Source: Alteromonas profundi (GTDB taxonomy: Bacteria > Pseudomonadota > Gammaproteobacteria > Enterobacterales > Alteromonadaceae). Taken from it: a DNA stretch of 64,000 nt. Below are positions 46,357 to 55,635 of the stretch, in pieces. Both the position numbers and the translations under genes were made by a program. The notes beneath the pieces are model-generated. The model saw only the letters and a list, made by a program, of their open reading frames with translations. It was not told the origin of the DNA and ran no database searches. The DNA lies in the NCBI RefSeq assembly GCF_010500865.1, contig NZ_JAAAWN010000001.1:1-64000 (forward strand). Reading direction: 5' to 3'. Numbering within the stretch: the first letter of the stretch is position 1; the number at the start of each line of letters is the position of its first letter.

Positions 46357-47079
46357 ATGTTACGTTTCAATTCAAAAGGTTTTCGTAAAACAGTTTTAGC
46401 TACCGCGCTTTTTGCTAGTGCCGGTTTAGCGCACAGTGCCGATTTAGAAGTAACGGTACAAAATCTCACTCAAGGGATCTATTTTACCCCTATCTTAATT
46501 TCAGCCCACAGTAACGACGCTAGCCTGTTTGAATTAGGCGAAACAGCATCTGTAGAGTTACAAGCTATGGCCGAAGGGGGCGATATTAGCGGCTTGGCAA
46601 CGGCTACTGAGGCACTATCTGCAAACAATATAGCCAACCCAGCAGAGGGGTTACTTGGCCCCGCTATGAGCACAACGGCGAGCGTTACCACCGATGAAGG
46701 AAACGACGTACTTAGTATTGTAGCTATGATGCTACCGACTAATGACGGTTTCATCGGGTTAGATAACTGGGCTATTCCTGAAGCGCCAGGTACCTATACC
46801 ATTTACCTTAATGCCTATGACGCAGGCACAGAGGCCAATGATGAGATTCGCGGCAGTGGTGCCCCCGGCGAAGCAGGGTTACCTGTACCCCCACCCTTAG
46901 AAGACGTGGTGGGCAATAACGGCGTAGGCGTAACGGCTACTGTTGCAAATGACAGTGTACATATTCACCCTGGCAATATTGGTGATGATGATGCCACAGG
47001 TGGGGTAAGTGATGTAGATAACACCGTCCAGCGCTGGTTGAACCCTGTAGCCAAAGTGACTGTTGTCGTGAGCGAATAA
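46357..47079 (+). CDS. Spondin-domain exported protein
   Basis: A 240-residue protein with signal peptide (about 1-28, ending AGLAHSA) and a Spondin_N-like domain: LEVTVQNLTQGIYFTPILIS, then SLFELGETASVELQAMAEGG in pieces, the GFIGLDNW loop and a C-terminal MHPG-like motif (VHIHPGNIG). Such bacterial proteins are exported; function is unknown, though spondin domains in animals mediate matrix and ion-dependent contacts. It is followed after 9 bases by a lipoprotein paralogue. The ribosome site is AAGAAGGAAAA. Confidence 0.82.
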   Translation: MLRFNSKGFRKTVLATALFASAGLAHSADLEVTVQNLTQGIYFTPILISAHSNDASLFELGETASVELQAMAEGGDISGLATATEALSANNIANPAEGLLGPAMSTTASVTTDEGNDVLSIVAMMLPTNDGFIGLDNWAIPEAPGTYTIYLNAYDAGTEANDEIRGSGAPGEAGLPVPPPLEDVVGNNGVGVTATVANDSVHIHPGNIGDDDATGGVSDVDNTVQRWLNPVAKVTVVVSE

Positions 47080-47088
47080 GGGGGAACT

Positions 47089-47808
47089 ATGAAGCGTTTA
47101 AATAAAACACTGTATAGCGTAAGTCTATTAGCGATGGCATTAGCCCTATCTGCCTGTTCACACGATGACGACGACAACGAGATAAGCGAGGTGGCGCCAC
47201 CGCAGCCAGTAACCTATACATATCAAATAAAGGTGACCAATTTAACCTCGGGGCAGCCTGCTTCGCCTATTGCAGTGGCATTGCACAACGCTGATATGCC
47301 GCTGTGGACAATAGGAGAGAGCGCGTCAGACGGTTTAGCATTATTAGCAGAATCGGGGGATAACAGTGAGTTTTTAGCAAATACTGCACTGCTAGCCACG
47401 GCATCAGCCGAGCAACCCACACTACCGGGAGAAAGCATGGAAGTGAGCGTATCTATTGAAGATAATGCTGCTTCCACGTTAACGGTTGCAGCTATGTTAG
47501 GGAATACAAATGATGCATTTACAGGCTTCACTGCGATGGATTTATCACAGCTTGAAGTCGGCGAAACCTCCACACGTGTTAGTGTAGCTTATGATGCTGG
47601 TACCGAGGAAAACACTGAGTCTGCCATGTCGGTGCCTGGCCCCGCGGGAGGTGGTGAAGGCCCCAGTGAAGGTAGAGAAGCGCATGACTTTGTCTCTATG
47701 CATCCGGGTATAGTGTCGGCGGAAGGTGGCCTTTCATCTTCGGTACTTACCTCAGATCACCGGTTTGATAACCCGGTGTTAAGAATTTCTGTAATGAGAA
47801 TGGAATAA
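47089..47808 (+). CDS. Spondin-domain lipoprotein
   Basis: A 239-residue paralogue of the preceding protein. The lipobox LSAC (Cys23) follows a hydrophobic stretch, so it is a lipoprotein; Ser-His after the cysteine does not signal inner-membrane retention. An acidic DDDDNE segment follows, then the Spondin_N-like domain (YQIKVTNLTSGQPASPIAVAL in pieces, LWTIGESASDGLALLAE, FTGFTAMD, AYDAGTEENTE, FVSMHPG). Same operon as the soluble paralogue, which suggests a surface-bound and a free form acting together. Function not known. Confidence 0.8.
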   Translation: MKRLNKTLYSVSLLAMALALSACSHDDDDNEISEVAPPQPVTYTYQIKVTNLTSGQPASPIAVALHNADMPLWTIGESASDGLALLAESGDNSEFLANTALLATASAEQPTLPGESMEVSVSIEDNAASTLTVAAMLGNTNDAFTGFTAMDLSQLEVGETSTRVSVAYDAGTEENTESAMSVPGPAGGGEGPSEGREAHDFVSMHPGIVSAEGGLSSSVLTSDHRFDNPVLRISVMRME

Positions 47809-47815
47809 TTTTCAA

Positions 47816-47856
47816 CACACTCCGGTCTTGTGTTTTAAGGGCAATACTGGAGTGTG
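47816..47856 (+). other. Long-range hairpin over the ribosome site of the decayed regulator
   Basis: CACACTCC (47816-47823) pairs perfectly with GGAGTGTG (47849-47856) across a 25-base loop. The second arm contains the GGAG ribosome site of the response-regulator reading frame that starts at 47859. There is no T-run, so it is a poor terminator. It may be chance. Confidence 0.4.
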
Positions 47857-47858
47857 AC

Positions 47859-48746
47859 ATGGTTCTTGTAATATTTAGCTGCAATCGACAACAACGCTAG
47901 ATACAACAATGTCTAAACCAACATGGGTATCTGCACGATCTCGTTTCTACGTACGCCTCGGCAGAAGCGCTGCTATCCCAACAATACCTACTTATTATTG
48001 TGGAAGCGAAGGGAAGCCCTGCATGTAGTGAAAAAATAGCCAACATACGTGCTCAATGTGAAAATAGCTGCATAATGGCTATTGAACCAGACTGGATATT
48101 GACTGATGGCGCTAGTTACTTAGAAGCTGGCGCAGACGACCACCTTCCTCAACCGTTTAACGAGCGCGTATTTATCGCCCGCGTTCGCGCCCACTTACGG
48201 CGCGTAAATATGCTCGAAGCCTATGCAAATAATCATGAGCTAGCAACATCGGATGTTGTGGAAGCGGGCCCCTTTATCATCGATACTCAGTTACATAGCG
48301 TTACGGTTAATGGTGAAAGCGTAAAGCTTACCGCCCGAGAATTCACCTTACTTGAGCATCTTTGTCGCCACGCAAACCAGGTGTTTTCCAGAGATCAGTT
48401 GTTAAGTGCCGTTTGGGGGTATAACCATCAGGGCTACGAGCATACGGTTAATACTCACATGAATCGGCTGCGCAATAAGTTAGACGCCGTAGTGTCGTAT
48501 CATCAAGCAGGTCAGTTGTTAGAAACCGTTTGGGGAGTAGGATATAAATTTAACAATAACGGGACGCCTACTGAGTTTGTAAGGGAAACAGCCTTGCGCG
48601 GGAATACAGCCTTGCGCGGGAATACAGCCCTGAGCGAGAGAACAGCCCTGAGCGAGAGAACAGCCTTGAGCGAGAGGAAACCCACAGGTAGAAAAACCTG
48701 GGCAGAAAAACGCCTTTGCGGGATAAGAGCGTCTTTAGCTCGGTGA
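47859..48746 (+). pseudogene. Decayed OmpR-type response regulator with in-frame amber codon
   Basis: An OmpR/PhoB-type reading frame starts at ATG 47859 with a good GGAG site and runs to 48746, but codon 14 is TAG (47898-47900). After it the frame is open. The receiver keeps its shape (HGY, LLIIVEAKG, LEAGADDHLPQPFNERVFIARVRAHLRR in pieces) yet all phosphorylation residues are changed: the acidic pair is Ser-Cys, the acceptor Asp is Glu, the Thr/Ser is Ile and the Lys is Gln. The winged-helix domain is intact (VKLTAREFTLLEHLCRHANQVFSRDQLL in pieces, HTVNTHMNRLRNKL, VWGVGYKF). The tail is repeat-made. Translation from GTG 48000 could yield a half-receiver plus DNA-binding domain. No sensor kinase is near. 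Confidence 0.75.
48588..48677 (+). repeat. Five tandem 18-bp repeats in the regulator tail
   Basis: Five units of 18 bases at 48588, 48606, 48624, 48642 and 48660: two identical copies of ACAGCCTTGCGCGGGAAT, then two identical copies of ACAGCCCTGAGCGAGAGA and one close variant. Read in frame they give Thr-Ala-Leu-Arg-Gly-Asn twice and Thr-Ala-Leu-Ser-Glu-Arg three times. Copy number likely varies by slippage. Confidence 0.92.
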
Positions 48747-48805
48747 AAGGGATGAACGCAGTATATAGCGACAAGCAGTGCTGGTAAGCTGTCACTAACC
48801 GTTAC

Positions 48806-50164
48806 TTAAACCAAGAAAAGGGTGGCAGTACCTAAGAAAGCAAAAATACCCACCACATCGGTAATAGTAGTTAAAATAACGCTACCTGCAAGGGCGGGGT
48901 CTATTTTGAGACGCTTCATTATCATCGGCAAAGTGGCGCCTGCTAATGCCGCAGCAATCATGTTTACCAGCATAGCGAACGCAATTATCACGCCTAGCAT
49001 ATAATCTTGCTTCCACAGCGCAATAACACTGGCAATTAATACCGCCCAAATGGCACCATTTAAAAAGCCAATCGCGATTTCTTTGCTAATCAGCCAGCGT
49101 GAGTTATTTGCATTTACATGGCCTAGCGCCATACCCCGAATAACTAAGGTTAGGGTCTGGTTTCCTGCTACCCCCCCCATACTTGGTACTATGGTATTTA
49201 AAATAGCAAGAACGGCTAACTGACTTAACGTGGCCTCAAATAAGTCGCTCACCATAGCGGCCATCAACGCAGTAACTAAATTTACCGCCAGCCATACAGA
49301 ACGTCTTTTTGTACTTTGTAGCACAGGGGCGAAAGTATCTTCGTCATCGTCTAAGCCTGCCATACTCATCATCGAGTGTTCAGCATCTTCACGAATAATA
49401 TCTACCACGTCATCAATGGTAATTCGCCCTACTAAGCGGTTTCGCTCATCAACTACAGGCGCTGATAGCCAATTATAACGTTCAAATAGACTGGCTACTT
49501 CATCATCGGGCATATTAACCGGAATCGCTTCCGATTCTTCATCCATAATATCAGAAACTTTTGCATCGGTTTCTGCGGTAAGCAGGCGAGTGACTGGAAT
49601 AATACCAACCAAATTATCGGTACGATTTACAACATAAAAGGTGTCGGTATTGTGGGGCAATTCGCCTTTTAAGCGAATATAACGAAGCACCACATCAATG
49701 GTAACGTCGGGACGCAGCGTAATGGTGTCGGTATTCATAATGAAGCCGGCAGTTTCTTCACCATAAGATAAGGCTTGTTCTGCTCTTAGCCTATCTTGCG
49801 CATCCATCGACTCGAGAATGTCATGTAAAATTGTATCGGGAAGGCTACTTAAGGTTTCCGCTAAGTCATCGGTATCCATTTCCTCTAGTGCATCAACCAC
49901 ATTAGCGGGCAGCATTTTAGTGATAATGCCGTTACGCACGTCATCTGACAGTTCTTCTAGTATGTCGCCATGGAAATCGCTGTCGATTAACTCCCATAGT
50001 TCATCCCGAGTACGGCTTGGGCTAGATTCTAAAATATGGGCAACATCAGAGGGGGGAAGTTCTAGCAGCAGTTTTCGTACAGAAACGAATTGGCCATTGG
50101 CTAATGCACCATTTAGCGCTCTCAATTGATTTTGAACATATTTAGAGACTAGCGCTTCTGCCAC
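48806..50164 (-). CDS. mgtE: Magnesium transporter MgtE
   Basis: A 452-residue Mg2+ channel. The N-terminal helical domain (about 20-130; LLELPPSDVAHILESSP), two CBS domains (about 135-255; NTDTITLRPDVTIDVVL, GRITIDDVVDIIREDAEH) that sense Mg2+, a linker helix and five membrane helices (from about residue 285), with the pore segment GGVAGNQTLTLVIRG. It follows the npr gene of the PTS cluster, with a 154-base gap that may hold its own promoter. Confidence 0.95.
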   Translation of the reverse strand: MAEALVSKYVQNQLRALNGALANGQFVSVRKLLLELPPSDVAHILESSPSRTRDELWELIDSDFHGDILEELSDDVRNGIITKMLPANVVDALEEMDTDDLAETLSSLPDTILHDILESMDAQDRLRAEQALSYGEETAGFIMNTDTITLRPDVTIDVVLRYIRLKGELPHNTDTFYVVNRTDNLVGIIPVTRLLTAETDAKVSDIMDEESEAIPVNMPDDEVASLFERYNWLSAPVVDERNRLVGRITIDDVVDIIREDAEHSMMSMAGLDDDEDTFAPVLQSTKRRSVWLAVNLVTALMAAMVSDLFEATLSQLAVLAILNTIVPSMGGVAGNQTLTLVIRGMALGHVNANNSRWLISKEIAIGFLNGAIWAVLIASVIALWKQDYMLGVIIAFAMLVNMIAAALAGATLPMIMKRLKIDPALAGSVILTTITDVVGIFAFLGTATLFLV

Positions 50165-50318
50165 AAACTTTGCCTAACAATTTGGATTTACAGTATTTAT
50201 AGGATATATCAAATGACTGGGCGCTGTCATGATAATTGCAGCCTTAAGGCCATAATATTCGCGCAATACGTACTTGGTCGGTAGGTTCGCAGGTAACGAG
50301 AGAGTCCCGTGCCCCTTA

Positions 50319-50591
50319 CTATTCGTCTTCGTTAAAGCGTCCTTGGATTAGGGCTTCAATCGCATCCATAGCTTCATGGGCAGCATTGCCTTCAACCACT
50401 ACTTTAACCTCTTCGCCTTGATGGCTTTCTAGCATCATTAACCCTAATACACTGGTTGCGTCTGCCTGCTTATCGGCTTTCACTAAGGTAATTTTAGCGT
50501 CAAACTGATTGGCTAATTGTACCAACTGCGTGGCCGCACGTGCATGCAGCCCCAGCTTATTAATAATAGTCAGTGTTTTTTCGATGGTCAT
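50319..50591 (-). CDS. ptsO: Phosphocarrier protein NPr (nitrogen PTS HPr)
   Basis: A 90-residue HPr-like protein with the phospho-histidine His16 in NKLGLHARAATQLVQLA. It passes phosphate from PtsP to EIIANtr (ptsN, at 51470). TAATG overlap with the rapZ stop indicates coupling. There is no Ser46-type regulatory site evidence. Confidence 0.95.
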   Translation of the reverse strand: MTIEKTLTIINKLGLHARAATQLVQLANQFDAKITLVKADKQADATSVLGLMMLESHQGEEVKVVVEGNAAHEAMDAIEALIQGRFNEDE

Positions 50592-51436
50592 TATTGGTTC
50601 AGCTCTCGGTGTCTCAACTGCACATCTGGATGTAAATCTTCAAACGTTTTGGCCAACGACTGCGCTATGTAGACAGAGCGGTGTTGCCCGCCAGTACAGC
50701 CAATGGCAATAGTGACATAACTACGATTATTGCGCTCTAAATGGGGCAACCATGTTGTTATTAAGTTTTGTATTTGCCAGATAAACTTGGTTACTACCGG
50801 CTGCGATCCTAAAAATACTTCCACCGGGCCGTCTAACCCCGTTAAGTGTCGTAGATCGGGTTCCCAATGAGGGTTGGGGAGAAACCTTGCATCAAAAACA
50901 TAGTCGGCATCTTTTGGGATACCATGTTTAAACCCAAATGACTCAAATACCAATACTAAGCGTGAACTCTTTTTACCTAAAATACGCTCTCTTATTAGCT
51001 CAGCTAACTGATGAACGGTAAGTTTATCCGTATCTATATATAAATCGGCGCGCTCTACAATGGGCGCCAACAATTCAGCTTCCGCTTTGATAGATTCCGA
51101 CAGCGACTTTTTAAGTTTAGCTAAGGGATGCAGACGGCGCGTTTCACTGAATCGCTTGACCAGAATATCGTCGCCAGCATCAATATAGACAATCGTCATC
51201 GACCACGAGGAGGGAAGGTAATCGAGAATTTCAACTAAGTCATCAGGGTTTTTGGGCAGGTTTCGTACGTCGATACTTACTGCAACCTGGTCGTACTCAT
51301 CTGCCACCGTGTGAGTAAGCGTGGGAAGTAAGTTAACCGGTATATTATCAACGCAATAATAACCTAAATCTTCCAGTGCGCGTAACGCAACTGATTTACC
51401 TGAGCCAGAACGTCCACTAATAATAATTAGCTTCAA
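50591..51436 (-). CDS. rapZ: RNase adapter protein RapZ
   Basis: A 281-residue P-loop protein; Walker A GRSGSGKS at residues 8-15, and the C-terminal half with GCTGGQHRSVYIAQSLA that binds RNA and glucosamine-6-phosphate. In enterobacteria it directs RNase E to GlmZ to control GlmS. Usual place between ptsN and npr. Confidence 0.96.
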   Translation of the reverse strand: MKLIIISGRSGSGKSVALRALEDLGYYCVDNIPVNLLPTLTHTVADEYDQVAVSIDVRNLPKNPDDLVEILDYLPSSWSMTIVYIDAGDDILVKRFSETRRLHPLAKLKKSLSESIKAEAELLAPIVERADLYIDTDKLTVHQLAELIRERILGKKSSRLVLVFESFGFKHGIPKDADYVFDARFLPNPHWEPDLRHLTGLDGPVEVFLGSQPVVTKFIWQIQNLITTWLPHLERNNRSYVTIAIGCTGGQHRSVYIAQSLAKTFEDLHPDVQLRHRELNQ

Positions 51437-51469
51437 CTGCCTTCTCCCTAATACTGAATAATATCGATT

Positions 51470-51916
51470 TTACTCGCACAATGCGGCAATGATGTCGTCG
51501 CTTGTCGTGGCTCGTCTAATTGCTTTTACTGTATCTTTATTACTAAGTTTCCCCGCCACGCTCGCCAGCGTTTGCAGGTGTCCTTCGGTTTGTTCTTCGG
51601 GTACTAACAATGCGAAAAAAATATCTACAGGCTGGTTGTCTAACGCATCAAAATTAATCGCTGGGGTGCAGGTGACAACAATCGCCATTACCTTTTCTAG
51701 ATTAGGTAAACGCCCATGGGGAAGCGCAATGCCATTACCTATGCCTGTACTACCCATTCTTTCGCGGTTAAGAAGACTAGTAAGAACCGCAGACTCGTCG
51801 ATACTGTCATTATTGCTTGCGGCAATATGACTAATTATCTCAAGGATCTTTTTCTTACTGTTACATTGAACCGCACATTCAGTGCGGTTCAGACTTACTA
51901 TAGCTTCAAGTTCCAT
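51470..51916 (-). CDS. ptsN: PTS IIA-like nitrogen-regulatory protein
   Basis: A 148-residue EIIANtr with phospho-acceptor His67 in GIGNGIALPHGRLP. It regulates potassium uptake and other targets according to phosphorylation. Lies 9 bases after hpf in the rpoN cluster. Confidence 0.96.
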   Translation of the reverse strand: MELEAIVSLNRTECAVQCNSKKKILEIISHIAASNNDSIDESAVLTSLLNRERMGSTGIGNGIALPHGRLPNLEKVMAIVVTCTPAINFDALDNQPVDIFFALLVPEEQTEGHLQTLASVAGKLSNKDTVKAIRRATTSDDIIAALCE

Positions 51917-51925
51917 AGGAGTAAT

Positions 51926-52213
51926 TTAATGCTTTTTCAGTTTTTCCTTATGCTTGATAACCTGCCTGTCGAGTTTATCAACCATGCTGTCTATCGCTGC
52001 ATACATATCTAAGTTTTCTGATGAAGCAAAGACCTCGGCACCACTTAAGTGCATAGTCGCTTCGGCTTTTTGATTTAGTTTTTCAACGTTCAGGATGACA
52101 TGTACATTAGAAATGTGATCAAAGTGACGTTCAAGCTTGCTGAACTTGGTATCGACATAATTACGCAAAGAGTCGGTGATTTCGACGTGATGACCAGTAA
52201 GGTTGATTTGCAT
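51926..52213 (-). CDS. hpf: Ribosome hibernation promoting factor (short HPF)
   Basis: A 95-residue short-type HPF: MQINLTGHHVEITDSLRNYVD at the start in pieces, FDHISNVHVILNVEK and AEVFASSENLDMYAAIDSMVDKLDRQ in pieces. It binds the 30S decoding region and promotes 100S dimers in stationary phase. Directly downstream of rpoN, as usual. The ribosome site is AGGAAGACG. Confidence 0.96.
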   Translation of the reverse strand: MQINLTGHHVEITDSLRNYVDTKFSKLERHFDHISNVHVILNVEKLNQKAEATMHLSGAEVFASSENLDMYAAIDSMVDKLDRQVIKHKEKLKKH

Positions 52214-52242
52214 ATTTCGTCTTCCTTATATTTTCAAGCCTG

Positions 52243-53727
52243 TTAAATAAGGCTCTTGCGTTGGTTCGACGGTGGAATCGATAACGATTCCCGGTATTTT
52301 GCTATTGTTCGCCGAGCTACCTTAATACCTTGCTCGGCCAACAATTGAGCAATCTTGCTATCACTTAGTGGCTTGCTTGGCGTTTCCGCCGCCACAAGCT
52401 TTTTGATCAGCGCACGGATCGCAGTGGATGAACATTCACCACCGGACTCAGTCGCCACGTGGCTAGAGAAAAAGTACTTAAGTTCGAAAATACCACGTGG
52501 GGTGTGCATGTACTTTTGTGTTGTTACCCGCGAAATGGTGGACTCGTGCATATCAACCATTTCTGCGACATCATTCAACACCATAGGTTTCATCATTTCA
52601 GGGCCGTGTTCGAAAAAGCCCATTTGCTGTTGCACGATACAGTTCGCCACTTTCATCAAAGTATCGTTACGCGATTCCAAACTCTTGATAAACCATTTAG
52701 CTTCTTGCATGTGTGAGCGGATAAATTGCGAGTCGCTGCTATTTTTAGCCCGCCGACTCATAGCAGCATATTGCTGATTCACACTTAACTTCGGTAAGCT
52801 ATCTGGGTTTAATTCAACCACCCAACGACCATTTTTCTTGGTCACAGAAACATCGGGTATAACGTACTCTGGTTCTTTGGTAATTAACGCGCTGCCAGGA
52901 CGTGGGTTTAGCGTTTGAAGCAGGCGCATAGCCTCACGTAACTGATCTTCTTTCAACCGACTCTTACGCATCAGTGTGCGGTAGTCTTTGCTGCTAAGGA
53001 GGTCTGAGTAGTCTTCAATGAGCTGCTTTGCTTCATGCAACCAAGGCGTATCTTCTGAAAACTGGCGCAATTGAACCATAAGGCATTCTTGCGGTGTACG
53101 TGAGCCCGAACCGATAGGGTCGAACATTTGAATGCGTTTTAACACACATTCTATTTCGTCCATTTCTATTAGTTCTTCAGTATCTTCTGAGTTTACCGCC
53201 TCTAATATCTCGTCAAGTGATACGGTTAAGTATCCCGACTCATCAATTGAATCGATAATCGCTGTGGCAATAGCTCTGTCTGTGTCAGAAAAATGAGTAA
53301 GGCGCATCTGCCATGAAAGGTGAGCTTGAATATCGTCAGTGGTCTCGCCTTGAAAGATTTGCTCTTCGTCATTGTTTGCAGGCCCTGGAGCGGGCGCGGA
53401 TGAGGCAGAATAGTACTCATCCCACGTACTATCGATAGGCAATTCGTCGGGAAGGTCATTTTTTTCTAAGGCATCACCGGCTTCAAGGGTGTCACTTGAG
53501 GCGGTGGGCGCGACTTCTAATGCTCCGTCGTCACCGTCGATGTTGTTTTTTTCACCTTGACTCTCATCGCCGCCTTCTTCAACTTCTAGAAGCGGGTTTG
53601 AGTCTAAAGCTTCTTGAATCTCTTGTTGGAGATCAAGCGTAGACAACTGCAGCAGCTTGATTGCCTGCTGAAGCTGCGGTGTCATGGTAAGTTGTTGGCT
53701 GAACTTTAACTGTAAAGATGGTTTCAT
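52243..53727 (-). CDS. rpoN: RNA polymerase sigma-54 factor
   Basis: A 494-residue sigma-54. The Gln-rich activator-binding region I ([23 protein letters not shown] in pieces) is followed by an acidic region II, the core-binding domain and the C-terminal RpoN box [12 protein letters not shown] that reads the -24 element. It serves enhancer-dependent promoters. Between lptB and hpf as in most gammaproteobacteria. Confidence 0.97.
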   Translation of the reverse strand: MKPSLQLKFSQQLTMTPQLQQAIKLLQLSTLDLQQEIQEALDSNPLLEVEEGGDESQGEKNNIDGDDGALEVAPTASSDTLEAGDALEKNDLPDELPIDSTWDEYYSASSAPAPGPANNDEEQIFQGETTDDIQAHLSWQMRLTHFSDTDRAIATAIIDSIDESGYLTVSLDEILEAVNSEDTEELIEMDEIECVLKRIQMFDPIGSGSRTPQECLMVQLRQFSEDTPWLHEAKQLIEDYSDLLSSKDYRTLMRKSRLKEDQLREAMRLLQTLNPRPGSALITKEPEYVIPDVSVTKKNGRWVVELNPDSLPKLSVNQQYAAMSRRAKNSSDSQFIRSHMQEAKWFIKSLESRNDTLMKVANCIVQQQMGFFEHGPEMMKPMVLNDVAEMVDMHESTISRVTTQKYMHTPRGIFELKYFFSSHVATESGGECSSTAIRALIKKLVAAETPSKPLSDSKIAQLLAEQGIKVARRTIAKYRESLSIPPSNQRKSLI

Positions 53728-53802
53728 CTACGTCTTATTTATGTGCTCTTATTGTGAATATATTGGGAGCGAAACTTTCACATTACAACCCGGTTACATT
53801 AA

Positions 53803-54528
53803 CTATAGCCTGAATTGTTCCCCTAGGTATACATCTCTTACTTTTTGATTACTTAAAACCTGTTCTGCGGTGCCTTGGGCAATTAATTCGCCGTGGCTCA
53901 CAATGTATGCTTTTTCACATACATCTAAGGTTTCTCTTACGTTATGGTCGGTGATAAGGATTCCTATACCACGATCTCGTAAGTGTTGAATAATTTTCTT
54001 TATATCATTAACCGAAATAGGATCAACACCTGCAAAAGGTTCATCAAGCAGAATAAACTGTGGGTTGGCGGCAAGTGCGCGTGCTATTTCAACACGACGT
54101 CGCTCACCTCCAGACAAACTCATGCCCGTACTATTACGTATATGGTTAATATTAAATTCATCAAGCAGCCCATCGGCTTCTTCTTCCTGCTGTGCTGCAC
54201 TTAGGCCTTTTCGCGTTTGCAAAATAGCCATAATATTTTCAAACACCGTCAGCTTTCTAAATATAGAGGCTTCTTGAGGTAAATAGCCAATGCCCTTACG
54301 AGCACGCTCATGCATAGGAAGGTGAGTAAGTTCATCCTCATCTATGGTGATCGTGCCTTTATTAAGAGGAACTAACCCTACAATCATATAGAAGGTGGTT
54401 GTTTTACCTGCACCATTTGGCCCTAAAAGGCCTACTATTTGGCCTGTAGATACTGACAAGCTAACATCTCGCACTACTTGGCGTGATTTATAGGCCTTGG
54501 CTAAATTAGTTGCGCTTAACGTGGCCAT
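53803..54528 (-). CDS. lptB: LPS export ABC transporter ATP-binding protein LptB
   Basis: A 241-residue ATPase. Walker [11 protein letters not shown]-loop YLPQEASIF, signature LSGGERRR, Walker B FILLDEPF and the H-loop in ITDHNVRE. It powers extraction of lipopolysaccharide from the inner membrane together with LptFG. Co-directional with lptA two bases upstream. Confidence 0.97.
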   Translation of the reverse strand: MATLSATNLAKAYKSRQVVRDVSLSVSTGQIVGLLGPNGAGKTTTFYMIVGLVPLNKGTITIDEDELTHLPMHERARKGIGYLPQEASIFRKLTVFENIMAILQTRKGLSAAQQEEEADGLLDEFNINHIRNSTGMSLSGGERRRVEIARALAANPQFILLDEPFAGVDPISVNDIKKIIQHLRDRGIGILITDHNVRETLDVCEKAYIVSHGELIAQGTAEQVLSNQKVRDVYLGEQFRL

Positions 54529-54530
54529 GC

Positions 54531-55088
54531 TTACTTGTCGTCCTCATCGTCGTTTTCGTCTTGCTCACTTGATTCAGTTAGCCTACGAATAGCCTCGGGG
54601 CGAAATACGGTTGTTACACGGCCATCTTTCCCCTCGCTGCCGCCGGTGGCAAGTAGCTGCTCGGTGACCATATCAAAGGTAATCTTATCGCCTTGTACCA
54701 TGCTGGTGTCTTGTTGCAGTTCTGCACTGCCGTTTAGCGAAATTGTACGTTTGGCAACTTCATAACGTATTTCGTTCGCTTTCGCGGTAACCGGTGTACC
54801 ATCTTCAAGGGTTTGCGAATAACTTGCCGGTTTTCCGCGAGCGATAAAAATTTCACGTCCTTCACCTTCAGAGGCAACTACTTCTACTTCGTCAGCGCTA
54901 ATAACTAGCGAGCCTTGGGTGATACTTACGTTATCTTTAAACAAGGATGTCTTATTTTTCCCATCAACAAACTGTGACTTAGAGTCCACGGTGATAGGCT
55001 TATTAAAGTCGTTTTCTGTCGCCGAGGCATTGTACGCAGCTAATGCGAAGAAAAAGCTAGTTGCCAGGAGAATAAATGGTTTGTACAT
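54531..55088 (-). CDS. lptA: Lipopolysaccharide transport periplasmic protein LptA
   Basis: About 185 residues; signal peptide ([23 protein letters not shown] in pieces), then an OstA-like beta-jellyroll ([53 protein letters not shown] in pieces) that forms the periplasmic LPS bridge, and an acidic tail ending [12 protein letters not shown] use the ATG at 55088 rather than the TTG two codons upstream. It overlaps the end of lptC by 32 bases. Confidence 0.94.
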   Translation of the reverse strand: MYKPFILLATSFFFALAAYNASATENDFNKPITVDSKSQFVDGKNKTSLFKDNVSITQGSLVISADEVEVVASEGEGREIFIARGKPASYSQTLEDGTPVTAKANEIRYEVAKRTISLNGSAELQQDTSMVQGDKITFDMVTEQLLATGGSEGKDGRVTTVFRPEAIRRLTESSEQDENDDEDDK

Positions 55089-55635
55089 GATCAATTAACT
55101 CATATTCCTGGGTACGCAAATTTGCATTAAACCCATTACTATTAATGACATATTGAAGGCCGCGGATTTCTACGGGTTGATCAGATGTCATCTGCTTGGT
55201 GTTCAAATTTATTTCAATAAATGCAGTTGTAATAGTTTTTACAAAATCATCTTCGGTTTGGTTTTCAATTTGAACATTATTTTCTAATTGAATCAGTTCA
55301 TTATTGTATAACGTACCTTCAGTAGCAGTGACTTCCCACGGCGATGCTGCATTTTCTGTATATAGTGTATATCTGGGCTGTTGGAACAAAACAAACCCCA
55401 GTTGATCATAATGTTCCATTGAACGGGCGAATACTTTGTGATTTAGCTGGCCGTCTTGGTTGTATAAGGTGGTGGTTAAGTTTTTTGCTTTATAGGCTGG
55501 TTTGAGTGCATCAAGCCCGTTAGCGCTTGCTTGTTCCGGCGCTTCTTCCATCCAAATAGGCAAATACATTAACAAAGCCAGCACAAACAGCGCAGAGATA
55601 CTGAGCCCTAATCGGTTAAAGCCAAACTTATTCAC
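55057..55635 (-). CDS. lptC: LPS export ABC transporter periplasmic protein LptC
   Basis: A 192-residue bitopic protein: one N-terminal membrane helix (about 8-26, LGLSISALFVLALLMYLPI) and a periplasmic jellyroll (TEGTLYNNELIQLENNVQIEN, MTSDQPVEIRG in pieces). It takes LPS from LptB2FG and passes it to LptA. Its start overlaps kdsC by ATGA. Confidence 0.94.
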   Translation of the reverse strand: MNKFGFNRLGLSISALFVLALLMYLPIWMEEAPEQASANGLDALKPAYKAKNLTTTLYNQDGQLNHKVFARSMEHYDQLGFVLFQQPRYTLYTENAASPWEVTATEGTLYNNELIQLENNVQIENQTEDDFVKTITTAFIEINLNTKQMTSDQPVEIRGLQYVINSNGFNANLRTQEYELIDHVQTIYSPGN

